A stretch of DNA of 64,000 bases, from positions 1,607,012 to 1,671,011 of the forward strand of contig UESW01004079.1 of NCBI GenBank assembly GCA_900491605.1, in the 5' to 3' direction. The stretch's first letter is position 1; each line of letters begins with the position of its first letter. The translations under genes and the position numbers were made by a program. Origin of the DNA: Calamus simplicifolius. Lineage: Eukaryota; Streptophyta; Magnoliopsida; Arecales; Arecaceae. Below are positions 1-9,342 of the stretch, piece by piece. The notes beneath the pieces are model-generated. The model was given only the letters and a program-made list of their open reading frames with translations, was not told the DNA's origin and made no database searches.

Positions 1-15
1 CAAAGCACAGTTTTC

Positions 16-453
16 ATGAATTTTTTGGTTGTTCGGGTTCCCCTAGCCTACAACGTCATCCTCGGGAGACCTGGTCTGAATCTTCTGGATGCTGTCATCT
101 CCACCAAGAGATTGCTCATGAGGTTTTCCACTAGCGAAGGAGTCGGGGAGATGCGGGGAGAGCAGAACCCGCTACTGCTTTGTTATCACATGGCCCCCAA
201 CCCGCAGGGGGTGATGGCTGCGCCAACACCAGAATCGCTCGACCCTCGAGACTTGGAGAGGAGAGGGGAGCCAGCCGAGCACCTGCTGACCTTCCCGCTG
301 GGGGAGGATCCGATGAAGATAGTCCAGATAGGAGCCCTACTTTTGGAGGAGGTGCGCGATCAACTTCTTACTTTCATGTGGACCAATTCCAACATCTTTG
401 CATGGTCGGCGTCTGACATGCTGGGTATACCCGGAGAGGTAATCACCCATTAA
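16..453 (+). pseudogene. gypsy pol: end of protease and linker
   Basis: This is the C-terminal end of the retroviral-type aspartic protease plus the linker leading into reverse transcriptase. The tell-tale segment is YNVILGRPGLNLLDAVIST, the flap/helix after the catalytic Asp, which must lie left of the window. Further on, FAWSASDMLGIPGEV is the conserved segment just before the RT domain in this branch. A TAA codon at 451-453 interrupts the frame, but the same frame continues without a shift into RT, so this is a nonsense mutation in one continuous pol. The methionine at position 16 is only the first ATG in the window, not the real start. Confidence 0.8.
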
Positions 454-1230
454 CTCAACATTAGTCTGGGATGCCAACCCATTCGGCAGAAGAAGAGGAG
501 CTTCGCTCCTGACCGACAAAAGGCCATTGACAAAGAAGTTTGTAAGCTGGTGGCCGCTGGCCACATCCGAGAGGTCCACTATCCCGACTGGCTAGCCAAC
601 GTTATGATGGTTCACAAGGCCAGCGGGAGCTGGAGGATGTGCGTCGACTTCACTGATCTTAACAAGGTGTGCCCCAAGGACAGCTTTCCTTTGCCCCGGA
701 TTGACCAGCTAGTAGACGCCACGTCTGGCCATGAGACCCTCAGCTTCATGGACGCCTTCTCGGGGTATAACCAAATCAAGATGGACCCGGCGAACGAGGA
801 GGCTACTTCATTTGTGACAGAGAAGGGCATATACTGCTACAAGGTAATGTCGTTCGGGTTGAAGAATGCTGGGGCCACCTACCAGAGGCTGATGAACAAG
901 GTTTTTGAGGACCAGATCGGGCGCAACATGAAAGTGTACGTGGATGATATGCTAACCAAGAGTACCCATACCGCTGACCATGTTGCTGACCTTGCAGAGA
1001 CCTTCAGCAATCTCCGTCGATTCCAGATGAGGCCCCGCAAGTGCACTTTCGAAGTTACAGTAGGCAAGTTCTTAGGCTTCATAGTGATGCAGCAGGGGAT
1101 CAAGGCAAACCTTGATAAGATTCGAGCTATCCATGACATGAGGCCTCCAGCTAGCAAGAAGGAGGTGCAGCGCTTGACCGGGAGGGTGGTAGCCTTGAGC
1201 CGTTTCTTATCCAAGTCATCAAAAAGGTGA
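454..1230 (+). pseudogene. gypsy pol: reverse transcriptase
   Basis: Reverse transcriptase domain of the Tat-type element, which would copy element RNA to cDNA in the cytoplasmic particle. Visible motifs are WRMCVDFTDLNKVCPKDSFP (template grip), LSFMDAFSGYNQI (first catalytic Asp), the MSFGLKNAGATYQRLMN block, and the catalytic YVDDM box near 939-953, followed by the thumb region GKFLGFIV. It is in frame with the protease tail. It ends at a TGA (1228-1230) after which the same frame continues into RNase H, so the stop is a later mutation. All catalytic aspartates are present; inactivation comes from the stops elsewhere. Confidence 0.9.
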
Positions 1231-1637
1231 TTGCCTTTCTTCAAGGTGCTGCGCAAGGTCAATGGTTTCGAGTGGACAAAGGAGTGTCAAAAAGCCTTTG
1301 AGGAGCTGAAGGAATTTTATCCGCTGCACCATTGTTGTCTAAGCCGCAGGGCGGGGAGGAGCTCTTCCTCTACCTTGCAACTTCCTCCGAGGCCGTCAGC
1401 TCCGTGCTCATCCGTATAGATGCCAACGGGACGCAGAGGCTAGTTTATTACACCAGCGAGGTGCTTCATAATGCGGAGATCAGGTGTTCCAGAATCGAAA
1501 AGATCATTTTTGCCCTGATCGTCTCCACTCAGCACTTCAGGCCTTACTTCCAAGCCCATCCTATCGTGGTGCTCATGGATCAGCCCCTTCGGACGATCTT
1601 ATCCCATCCTGACACCTCCGGCTGGCTGGTGAAGTGA
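1231..1637 (+). pseudogene. gypsy pol: RT-associated RNase H
   Basis: The classical RNase H domain that follows gypsy RT and degrades the RNA strand of the RNA/DNA hybrid. It starts in the RT frame (NGFEWTKECQKAFEELKEF) and then shifts frame between about 1312 and 1335. After the shift the protein reads LYLATSSEAVSSVLIR, LVYYTSEVLHNAE, KIIFALIVSTQHFRPYFQAH, all typical of this domain. A TGA at 1635-1637 falls where the family normally has a tryptophan, so it looks like a G-to-A change. The domain is recognisable but not functional. Confidence 0.8.
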
Positions 1638-2336
1638 ACCATCAAGCTGGAGGAGTTCAATTTGTCCTTCCGACCGAGGTCAGCCATGAAGTCCCAAGTG
1701 TTAGCCAACTTCCTGGTCGAGTGCACATGGGCCGAGAAGCAGCCGAAGGAGCCACACCTGGAGTCCCCCATGATGATAGAGGCAAGAGAGGAGGACTGGA
1801 TCCTTCACATGGATGGCACATCTAACTCCTAGGGGAGCAGAGCCGGGCTCATCCTCACGAGCCTAGATGGAGAGGCGGTGGAGTACGCTCTCTATTTCCT
1901 TTTCCCCACCACCAACAACCAAGCAGAGTATAAGGCCTTGCTAGTGGGAATGAAGCTGGCTAGGGAGCTTGGAGCAAGGCATCTCAGAGCCTTCACCAAC
2001 TCTTAGCTTGTCTCCGGGCAAGTTGCAGGAGAGTACGAGGTTCAATCCTGCTACCTGAGTAAGGTTCAATCCCAAGCCTCCTTGTTCGCTTATTTCCGTG
2101 TCAGCTACATTCCCAGGGGAGAGAACGCCAGAGCCGATGCATTGTCCCGTTTGGCCACTTCGGCCGATGGGGCCTTGGGAAGAACGTACGTGGAGCATCT
2201 GGAGGTCCCAAGCATCGAAGCCATAGAGGAGGCCCTACCGGTCGCACAGGAGCCCTCTTGGATGGACGCTTACCTCCGGTACTTTACCGATGGTGCCCTC
2301 CCCGAAGACCCGGCTGAAGCTAGGCTATTCAAGTGA
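1638..2336 (+). pseudogene. gypsy pol: second (archaeal-like) RNase H
   Basis: A second RNase H-like domain, the hallmark of Tat-branch gypsy elements. It begins after a linker that reads VLANFLVECTW. Key features are the first acidic position in ILHMDGTSNS, the NNQAEYKALLVGMKLA helix with its Glu, an LRAFTNS strand where the Asp of the usual D-S pair is not obvious, and YIPRGENARADALSRLA at the end, with a conserved NxxAD box. TAG codons at about 1829 and 2005 and a TGA at 2334 break it, all easily derived from CAG or TGG/CGA by C-to-T or G-to-A change. The domain is thought to have replaced the lost function of the first RNase H; here it is dead. Confidence 0.75.
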
Positions 2337-3489
2337 CAAGCTTCAAAGTTTTTGATAATGGATGGGCGACTCTACCGTAGGTCCTTCTCATACTCGGTCC
2401 TCAAGTGCGTTGGCCACACGGAAGCCGACTACATCCTCTGCGAGATCCACGAGGGCATCTATGGAAGTCATCTGGGGGGCAGAGCCCTAGCATACAAAGC
2501 CCTACGCCAAGGATACTATTGACTGACGATGAAAGAGGACACTATCGAGCTAGTCTGAAGGTATGACAGCTGCCAATGACATGCCAACATCCAGCGGCAG
2601 CCAACTTCTTAGCTGAACCCCCTGTCATCCCCATAGCCTTTCGCTCAGTGAGGGATGGACATCCTGGGATCATTTCCTTCGGCCTCTGGCCAGCGTAGGT
2701 TCCTGCTGGTCGTCGTCGACCACTTCACCAAATGGGTCGAGGCCGAGGCGCTGGCTAAAATTACCAAGAGCAAGGTAAGGTCCTTTTTCTAGAAGTCTAT
2801 AATCTGCCAGTTTGGACTGCCGCATACCCTCGTCACCGACAACAGCTGGCAATTCGACAATGCTACCTTCAGAGGATTCTGCACCGAGCTGGGCATCCAT
2901 CAGCGGTTCACCTCTGTCGGTCACCCCTAGACCAACGAGGCCGTCGAGGTAACAATCGCACTATCCTTCAAGGACTCAGGGCACGGTTGGATGACTTCAA
3001 AGGAAGATGGGTGGAGGAACTCCCCAACGTGCTATGAGCCTACCACACGATGCCATGGGCTCCCATCGGGGAGACTCCCTTTATCCTTGTCTTTAGATCC
3101 GAGGCTATCATCACAGTGGAGATTGGCGTTCCAAGTCCTCGGACAGAGTCTTACAATGAGGAGGATAACTCGAGCCAGCTGCGAGCCAATCTTGACCTCG
3201 TGGAGGAGGCGTGCGATAGAGCATGGCTCAGGATGGCTGCCTACCGACAGCGAGCTGCCAAGTACTGCAATGCTCGCATCCACCCTCGGACGTTCTTGCT
3301 AGGGGACCTAGTCCTCAGGTAGGCCGAGGTCTCGAAGCCGACGGAAGGAGGTAAGCTGTCACCAAATTGAGAAGGACTCTATCGGGTCACTGAGGCCCTC
3401 TATCATGGAGCATATCGAATCGAAGAACTGGATAGGAAGTCGCTCCCTTAGACCTGGAATTCTGACAACCTTCGTCGCTACTACCAGTA
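2337..3489 (+). pseudogene. gypsy pol: integrase
   Basis: Integrase, which inserts the cDNA into the chromosome. The zinc-binding H-H-C-C end is damaged: the two His are seen in ADYILCEIHEGIYGSHLGG, and the Cys pair near 2560-2585 is interrupted by stops. The catalytic core has VVDHFTKWVEAEAL and VTDNSWQFDN, with the catalytic Asp in the second block. The block around 2930 that should hold the catalytic Glu is corrupted by a stop and a frame change. A C-terminal part is readable at 3050-3322 (TPFILVFRSEAIITVEIGVP, then DLVEEACDRAW) and the end is at 3489 (NLRRYYQ then stop). At least seven stops and more than one frame change occur. Confidence 0.8.
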
Positions 3490-3593
3490 ATGTACCCCTT
3501 TTTTACATTAAGTGTTTGTATTCTTTTGGACTTACCCATCCCACATCCTCAACTAATAAAAATGTCTTTGAGTAATCCATCTTTTCAGCCAAA
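3490..3593 (+). other. end of pol and possible polyadenylation signal
   Basis: Short AT-richer spacer between the pol stop and the minisatellite. It contains AATAAA at 3555-3560, a possible plant polyadenylation signal that could end a pol transcript before the repeat array. There is no independent evidence that it is used. Confidence 0.35.
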
Positions 3594-5345
3594 GCTCGAC
3601 TCTGGTCGGCACTGAAAGTCCGAGGCCAGCTCAGCACCAAAGCCCGACTTCGGTCGGCACCGAAAGCCCGAGGCCAGCTCAGCACCAAAGCTCGACTCCG
3701 ATTGGCAAAGAAAGCCCGAGGCAAGCTCGGTACCAAAGCCCAACTCTGGTCGGCACCGAAAGCCCAAGGCCAGCTCGGCACCAAAGCCCGACTCCGGTCG
3801 GTACCGAAAGCCCGATGCCAGCTCGACACCAAAGCCTGACTCCGGTCGGCACCAAAAGCCCAAGGCCATTTTGGCACCAAAGCCCGACTCTGGTCGGCAC
3901 CGAAAGCCTTAGGCTAGCTCGGCACCAAAGCCCGACTCCGATCGGCACCGAAAGCCCGAGGCCAGCTCGGCACCAAAGCCCGACTCCGATTGGCACTGAA
4001 AGTTCGAGGCCAGCTCGACACCAAAGCCCAACTTCTATCGGCACCAAAAGTCCGAGGCCAGCTTAGCATCAAAGCCCGACTTCGGTCAGCACTGAAAGCT
4101 AGAGGCCAGTTCGGCACCAAAGCCCGACTTCGGTCGGCACTGAAAGCCCGAGGCCAGCTCGGCACCAAAGCCCGACTTTGGTCAGCACTGAAAGCCCGAG
4201 GCCAGGTCGGCACTAAAAGCCCGAGGCTAGCTCGGCACCAAAGCCCAACTCCAGTCGGCACCAAAAGCCCGAGGCCAACTCGGCACCAAAGCTCAACTCC
4301 GATCGGCACCGAAAGCCCGAGGCAAGCTCGGCACCAAAGCCCGACTCCGATCGGCACTGAAAGCCCGAGGCCAGCTCAGCACCAAAGCCCGACTTCAGTC
4401 GGCACCGAAAGCTCGAGACCAGCTCGGCACCAAAGCCTAACTCTGGTCGGCACCAAAAGCCCGAGGCCAGTTTGGCACCAAAGCCTGACTCTGATCGGCA
4501 TCGAAAGCCTTAAGCTAGCTCAGCACCAAAGCCCGACTCCGATCGGCACTGAAAGCCCGAGACCAGCTCGGCACCAAAGCCCAACTCCGGTTGGCACCGA
4601 AAGTCCAAGGCCAGCTCGACACCAAAGCCCAACTCCGGTCGGCACTGAAAGTCCGAGGCCAGCTCGGTACCAAAGCCCAACTTCGGTCGGCACTAAAAGC
4701 CCGAGGCTAGCTCGGCACTAAAGCCCGACTTCGGTCGGCATTGAAAGCCCGAGGCCAGGTCGGTACTGAAAACCCGAGGTCAGCTCGGCATTGAAAGCCC
4801 AACTCCGGTCGGCATCAAAAGCCCAAGGCCAGCTCGGCACCAAAGCTCAACTCTGATCGGCACCGAAAGCCCAAGGCAAGCTCGGCACCAAAGCCCGACT
4901 CTGGTCGGCACCGAAATCCCGAGGCCAGCTCGGTACCAAAGCCCGACTCTGGTCGGCACCGAAAGCTCAAGGATAGCTCGGCACCAAAGCCCGACTTCGA
5001 TCGGCACCGAAAGCCCAAGGCCAGCTTGGCACAAAAGCTTGACTCCGATCAGCACCGAAAGCCCAAGGCCAGCTCGGTACCAAAGCCCAACTCTGATCAG
5101 CACCAAAAGCCTGAGACTAGCTCGGCACCAAAGCCTGACTCTGGTTGGCACCGAAAGCCGGAGGCCAGCTCGGCACCAAAGCCCAACTCCGGTCGGCACC
5201 GAAAGCCCGAGGCTAGCTCGGCACCAAAGCTTGACTCCGGTTGGCACCAAAAACCCAAGGCTAGCTCGGAACCAAAGCCCGACATCGGTCGGCACCGAAA
5301 GCCCAAGGCTAGCTTGGCACCAAAGCCCAACTCCGGTTAGCACAG
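3594..5345. repeat. 48-bp minisatellite, about 36 copies
   Basis: Tandem array with a 48-bp period, about 36.5 units. Each unit is a diverged dimer of two 24-bp halves, both starting GCCCGA and both ending TCGGCACC plus a short A-run. Half A carries CCGAC-4 nt-GTCGG and half B carries CCGAG-5 nt-CTCGG, so each half can form a 5-bp hairpin, and the differing fifth base is matched on the other arm. Around 4195-4242 two B-like halves are adjacent, showing that the 24-bp half is also a unit of exchange. Because 48 is divisible by 3 and the unit lacks stops, long spurious ORFs run through several frames on both strands; none is called as a gene. Many copies differ by C-to-T and G-to-A changes. Confidence 0.95.
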
Positions 5346-5769
5346 GGAACTCAACCGGCTTGGCATCTAAGGAATGATCTCGGCCAGCCCTGGGGTCTCG
5401 ATGGCCGCTCGGTGTTGCAGGCTCACCACGAGGCTCACACCTACGCATCGATCTTGGGTTTGCAAAAGAAGGCTTCGAGGCTAGCCCTAGCACTCCCACC
5501 AGGACCCGCTCCTGCATAGCAACTAAGTCCCAGACTTGCTCACGGTGAGCAGGCACACAATGTCCCCTAGCCCCGATGCAGCCCTATTGAGGGTCCTACG
5601 ACGGTAAGCTAAGGGGGAGAGTATGCTATGTAAATAATTAGCCCTCAGACAGATTTCAGCAAAAAGAGTCATTTTCATTACTTTGAGCATTTTACAAAAT
5701 GCCGACTTGAGTTGGACTTCGACATAGAAGAAAAAAAAAAGAAAAGAAAAAATGTATTGAGAAGGACTC
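5346..5769. other. non-coding spacer between satellite and antisense gene
   Basis: No coding sequence is recognised. The sequence continues the GC-rich gypsy composition up to about 5620. It then has a purine tract (GCTAAGGGGGAGAG, about 5617-5630) that could be an extra polypurine primer, and an A-rich tract with AAAAAAAAAAGAAAAG near 5731. Read on the minus strand this is the 3' flank of the antisense gene ending at 5770 and could hold its terminator. Confidence 0.4.
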
Positions 5770-6444
5770 TCAGGCATTAGCCGGCATCAACCCCGATCCC
5801 GGAGCATCCTCTAGTCCTTTGCAGGCGTCCAGCTCAATGTCCCAAAGACTGGCGATCCCAGAGACTCGCGCAACCTTCTCCTTCCCGTCGCAAAAACCTT
5901 GGAGGTAGGCATCGGCGAAGCCCTCTGCGACCTCCTCGGCAAAGACGGTGGAGCCTCGGAAGCGCTCCACAGACTCTATTGCTGCCAGCTCCGCCACCGC
6001 GGCCCTCTCCTTAGCTCTCCTGGCCCTTTGCAGGGCCTCGTCCACTCGGACAGTGGCATCGATAGCTTGGGCATCGGCCCTCCGCGCGATCTTCTTAGCA
6101 CCCTCTACCCAACCCTCAGACTCCTTGGCCTCCTTGATTGCCATCTCCAGCCGGAGTCGGCAGGCCCCCAGCTCGGCCTCGGCAGCACGAGTGCACCCCA
6201 TGTTGGCTGCTCCCTACCGCTTGGCCTCCTCAACCTTCGCTTGGAAGAGCACCAGGGCCTTGGTCGCCTCCTTTGCCTCCCTCCAAGCGATCCCCAGCGC
6301 CCTCTCAGTTGCTTCGGCCTCCCATCGGGCCACCTCCAGGGCACCCTCGGCCTCCTCAGCCCTGGCCATGGCGGCCATGGTCGTCTGATGGGCACAATGA
6401 CTCCGAAGGGTGGTGTCCCTCAGAGCCGATAGAGAGTTAATCGC
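5770..6444 (-). pseudogene. antisense gene of Tat element, exon 3 (coiled coil)
   Basis: Last exon of a minus-strand gene lying between pol and the 3' LTR. On the minus strand a splice acceptor (CTTGTGCAG at 6453-6445) precedes AINSLSALRDTTLRSHCAHQ. The exon is then almost all Ala, Glu, Lys and Arg (MARAEEAEGALEVARWEAEA and similar), which predicts a long coiled coil. A conserved-looking tail has FADAYLQGFCDGKEKV, and the stop is at 5770. One in-frame TAG at about 6211-6213 interrupts it. Antisense ORFs of this kind with a coiled-coil C-terminus are known in Tat-type elements, but their role is unknown. Confidence 0.65.
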
Positions 6445-6520
6445 CTGCACAAGGAAGACCCTGGTTAGTACTCGAAAAAATAGAAATCAGAAATTAGAAA
6501 AAAAAAAAAGAGTTACCTAC

Positions 6521-7044
6521 CTAGAGGTGCACTGCGAAGGCATCTTGAAGAATGGCCAGAGCATCCAGTTGGCGAAACTCCGCCTGGAGCTCCAGGAGGC
6601 ATAACCTCACCATCAGTCATTTGGTGGTACGACCGTTGTAGGTGAGGGACACTCGTGGGCGGTCCGCCCCAGCCCTTCTTCCCCCGGGGTCGGATGCCGT
6701 TGTGCTTCTATCCATGGGCAGGCCCTCCTCTGGGGATGGCTCGGCCATGGGCTCTGATGGCCCAACTCCGGCGGCGATCGGCTCAGCGCTTGTGGGGGTT
6801 GCTGCGACCCGCAGCTCCGGTGGGGTGTCAGCAGTTAGGTCAACCTCCGTGGCTGTCGGCGGGGCACTCGACGAGATGGCTGGTTGTGGGGACGAAGGAC
6901 CAGCCTCCTTGCCCGCCTGCTGGCTATCGGCCAAAGGGGGAGGGGCTTGGGAGTGTTTCTTCTTCTTAGACCCTCCCGCCTCAATATCGGCCTTCTGCTT
7001 CTTTGCAATCGCCCTCATCAGCATCTCGGTCGGCGGCCTCATGT
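6521..7044 (-). pseudogene. antisense gene of Tat element, exon 2
   Basis: Middle exon on the minus strand. It is bounded by an acceptor (CTTGTGTAG after a pyrimidine tract, ending at 7045) and a donor (GTAGGTAAC beginning at 6520). Joining to exon 1 keeps the frame (phase 1). The protein starts MRPPTEMLMRAIAKKQKA, contains a basic run KKKKH that could be a nuclear localisation signal, then a low-complexity Pro/Ser/Ala/Thr stretch, and ends in a short helical part (LCLLELQAEFRQLDALAILQ). A TGA and the final TAG before the donor are in-frame stops that look like CGA or CAG turned over by C-to-T change. The flanking introns are 7045-7124 and 6445-6520, about 80 and 76 bp. Confidence 0.6.
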
Positions 7045-7124
7045 CTACACAAGTTAAGACGGTCAGGGCAAAAAAAAGGAAATAAAAAAGAAAGAACATG
7101 TGTGAAGTGCCTTCGACTGCTCAC

Positions 7125-8002
7125 CACCGCTTGGGAGAATGCCCGCGAGCTGAAGGTTCTCTTCGGACAGATGTTGATTGCAGCGTGGGACCACTGCCGT
7201 CAGCAACTGCCCAAAGGCTTCCTTATCCCTCGGGACCACCATCGAGTTCTTATTCGGTCGGGTGTCGGGGTCCCCCACCTCGCTCTCACTCCCTCGAGGT
7301 TGGCGAAGAAGAACATGGTCTTCCAACCCTTGACGGATGTAGGGAGGCCTAACCGAGACCTCGAGGTCGGTGAAGAAGAACATGGTCTTCCAACCCTTGA
7401 TGGATGTAGGGAGGCCTAATCGGAGGGCTCGGTCAGGCCGAGGCTGGAGCACCCACCAACCCGACTGTTGTCGGAGGGTATAGAAACTGCGGAAGAGGGA
7501 GATCCTAGCCTCTATTCTGTGGAGGTGACACAATACTAAGAAGCCACAGATGGTTCAAATGGAGTTCGGAACTAGCTGAGCGGGCACTAAGGAGTAAAGA
7601 TCAAGAGATTGATAAAAAAGGGTGGAGAGGTAGTCGAGGCCCCCCTTCAGGAATGCCTCGTACAGGGCAATCCGCCCAGGATAAGAGGACGTCACCCTAT
7701 CATCGAGAGTGGGGAAGAACAGCGGAACACTGCTCAGAACCCTGAACCTAGCCCATATGTTGGCTAGCTCCTATTCGGTTATGGAGGAGGTAGTCCCTTT
7801 TTGGGGATTCCATCCTAACCCTAGGAGGAGCATCGACGGCTACCGAGCGACCCCTGGTGGGGGCCTGGTTGATGGCTTGCCGTCGGGACAGAGAAACATG
7901 GTCCTCGAAAGAAGATGGAGAAGAAGTCCATGCAAGCATGGTAGAAGGGGAAGCTCGCACCGCGAGGAGGACAAGCGATCCTCGGGGGGAGCAAAAGACC
8001 AA
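7125..8002 (-). pseudogene. antisense gene of Tat element, exon 1 (putative gypsy-type transposon domain)
   Basis: First recognisable exon, minus strand. Its protein reads ELANIWARFRVLSSVPLFF, then SSYPGRIALYEAFLKGGLDY, PAQLVPNSI, GFLVLCHLHRIEARISLF, SGWWVLQPRPDRA and IKGWKTMFFFTDLEV. This order matches the plant domain annotated in Pfam as putative gypsy type transposon, from memory of the family. The function is unknown; the name reflects only its occurrence in transposons. Stops occur before ELANIW and inside NSI-stop-TICGF, and a 67-bp tandem duplication (7292-7425) shifts the frame. The exon ends at a GTGAGC donor at 7124. The N-terminal limit is uncertain; the part beyond about 7770 is weakly supported. 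Confidence 0.6.
7292..7425. repeat. 67-bp tandem duplication
   Basis: Two adjacent copies of a 67-bp segment, starting at 7292 and 7359, each beginning CCTCGAGGT and containing AACATGGTCTTCCAACCCTT. They differ at only a few bases. 67 is not a multiple of 3, so the duplication shifts the reading frame of the antisense exon in which it sits. Confidence 0.9.
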
Positions 8003-8550
8003 GAGGGAGGAGAAGAAGAAGCCATGAAAAAGGTCAGGGAGCTACCTTGATAAGGGAGAGAAACGACGAGGAAGGAGAAAAGGCTCAGGGAGGACGCTCG
8101 AACAGGGCGAGAGCTTTAGGAAGAAGACGCTGGTTTTGGAAACAAAATGCCAAGTTCAGGGCCTTACCCCATTTTTACCAAGTTTCGAATCGTTCCGCCT
8201 AGCCTGGTCGGCCATGCGGACGCCGTCATAGGTGGTGTCGCCTTGGCAGGTGCCCAGCACATGGGGCACTCCACCTTCGGCCAATCATGGGGTACCTCTG
8301 GCATCAGCGCTATGATGGCAATGATGGCGGTTGCTTTTCGAGAGTTCTGAAAGGGCACCCCCATTTCGAGGTGGATTTTCACATATCTAATGGTTGGCAG
8401 GGGTAGTAGCGCTGCAGTGCCCAAGTCGCCCGCGCTAAGAGTCACTGTACCCAAAGGCATGTGCCCCTCTACAATTGGCAGCACATCGGGATCAGCTACC
8501 TATGGACTTACACCCCTTTCGCCTAGCAGGGGTGGGCTTGCATCGTCTCA
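8003..8550. other. spacer between antisense gene and 3' LTR
   Basis: GC-rich, no convincing coding sequence on either strand. On the minus strand it lies upstream of the antisense gene and is where its promoter would be expected, but no TATA box is obvious. Confidence 0.35.
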
Positions 8551-8566
8551 GAGGCAAGGGGGCATC
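8551..8566 (+). other. polypurine tract
   Basis: GAGGCAAGGGGG is a purine-rich run followed within a few bases by TGATGTGG, the proposed LTR start. Polypurine tracts just 5' of the 3' LTR prime plus-strand cDNA. Position and composition fit; no matching 5' LTR is available to confirm it. Confidence 0.5.
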
Positions 8567-8653
8567 TGATGTGGCTGATCGAGCCGCGTTAGAGTCGACG
8601 AGAAAACAGCTGACGAAACCACTGCCTCGACCTCCGAGGCCCCCTCGGCCTCG

Positions 8654-9060
8654 GACCTCAGGTCCCCTTGGACCTCTAGTCCCCTTGTCCTTGGACCTCA
8701 GGCCCCCTTGGACCTCTAGTCCCCTCGCCTCGAACCTCAGGTCCACTCGGACCTCAAGTCCCCTCAGCCTCGGACTTCGTCCCCTCGACATTGGACCTCA
8801 GGTTCCCTCGACCTCAAGTCCTCTTGGCCTCGGACTTCGTCCCCTCGGCCTCGGACCTCTAGTCCCTCGGCCTTGGACCTCAAGTCCCCTCGGCCTTATA
8901 CCTCAGGTCCCTTCGGCCTTGGACTTCGTCCCTTCAGCCTCCAGCCACGGGCCCTCTTGGCCTCAGGCTTCATCCCTTCGACCTCTAGCTACGGGTCCCC
9001 TCGGCCTCGGACCTCAGGTCCCCTCAGATCTCAAGTCCCTTTGCCTCGAACCTTAGGTCC
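8654..9060. repeat. palindromic GGACCTCAGGTCC array in U3
   Basis: Degenerate tandem array whose units contain the inverted repeat GGACCTCAGGTCC or variants such as GGACCTCTAGTCC and GGACTTCGTCC. Starts at 8654, 8671, 8694, 8711, 8733, 8750 and 8773 alternate between about 17 and 22-23 bp, so the higher-order unit is about 40 bp. It lies 280-680 bp upstream of the TATA-like box. Confidence 0.75.
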
Positions 9061-9336
9061 CCTCTACCTTGAGCCGCCTGACACTATCACGTGGCCCACT
9101 AACCATCTGCAACTGCGCGTGGCCACTACCCGTAACAGCGCACGCCTGACATGACTAGGCACATCTACCACCTGTGGCACCGTGCCTTACAGGTGGTTCA
9201 TGGGGCAAGACACCTCTGACATGCCCAATGTTATTTGCGACCTATCTATGTCATCCTGGCCACCTGTCCGCTACCGGACAATGGCACCTCGGGATTAGCC
9301 ACATTCTAAAAGCGAAAAAGGGGATCTTCGAACAAG

Positions 9337-9342
9337 TATAAG
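9337..9342 (+). promoter_or_regulatory. TATA-like box of Tat LTR
   Basis: TATAAG in an AT-poor LTR, downstream of the palindromic array and upstream of the R-U5-like segment. Its position fits an LTR core promoter; use is not shown. Confidence 0.4.

Noticed and set aside
3503..4357. Long open frames on both strands in the satellite (for example 3679-4047 minus, 3990-4721 plus)
   Set aside because: The 48-bp unit is a multiple of 3 and lacks stops, so any frame stays open; no start context, domain or non-repeat extension is present.
4780..5556. 258-codon minus-strand open frame
   Set aside because: It is mostly satellite repeat (GLSVPTGVGLW-type units) with a short unrelated N-terminus; repeat artefact.
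5899..6440. Plus-strand frames of 100-177 codons opposite the antisense coiled coil
   Set aside because: The minus-strand exon has splice sites and coiled-coil composition; the plus frames are Pro/Leu/Ser-rich shadows.
8475..9056. 193-codon plus frame in the Tat LTR
   Set aside because: Translation of the GGACCTCAGGTCC array (Pro-Leu-Gly repeats); not a gene.
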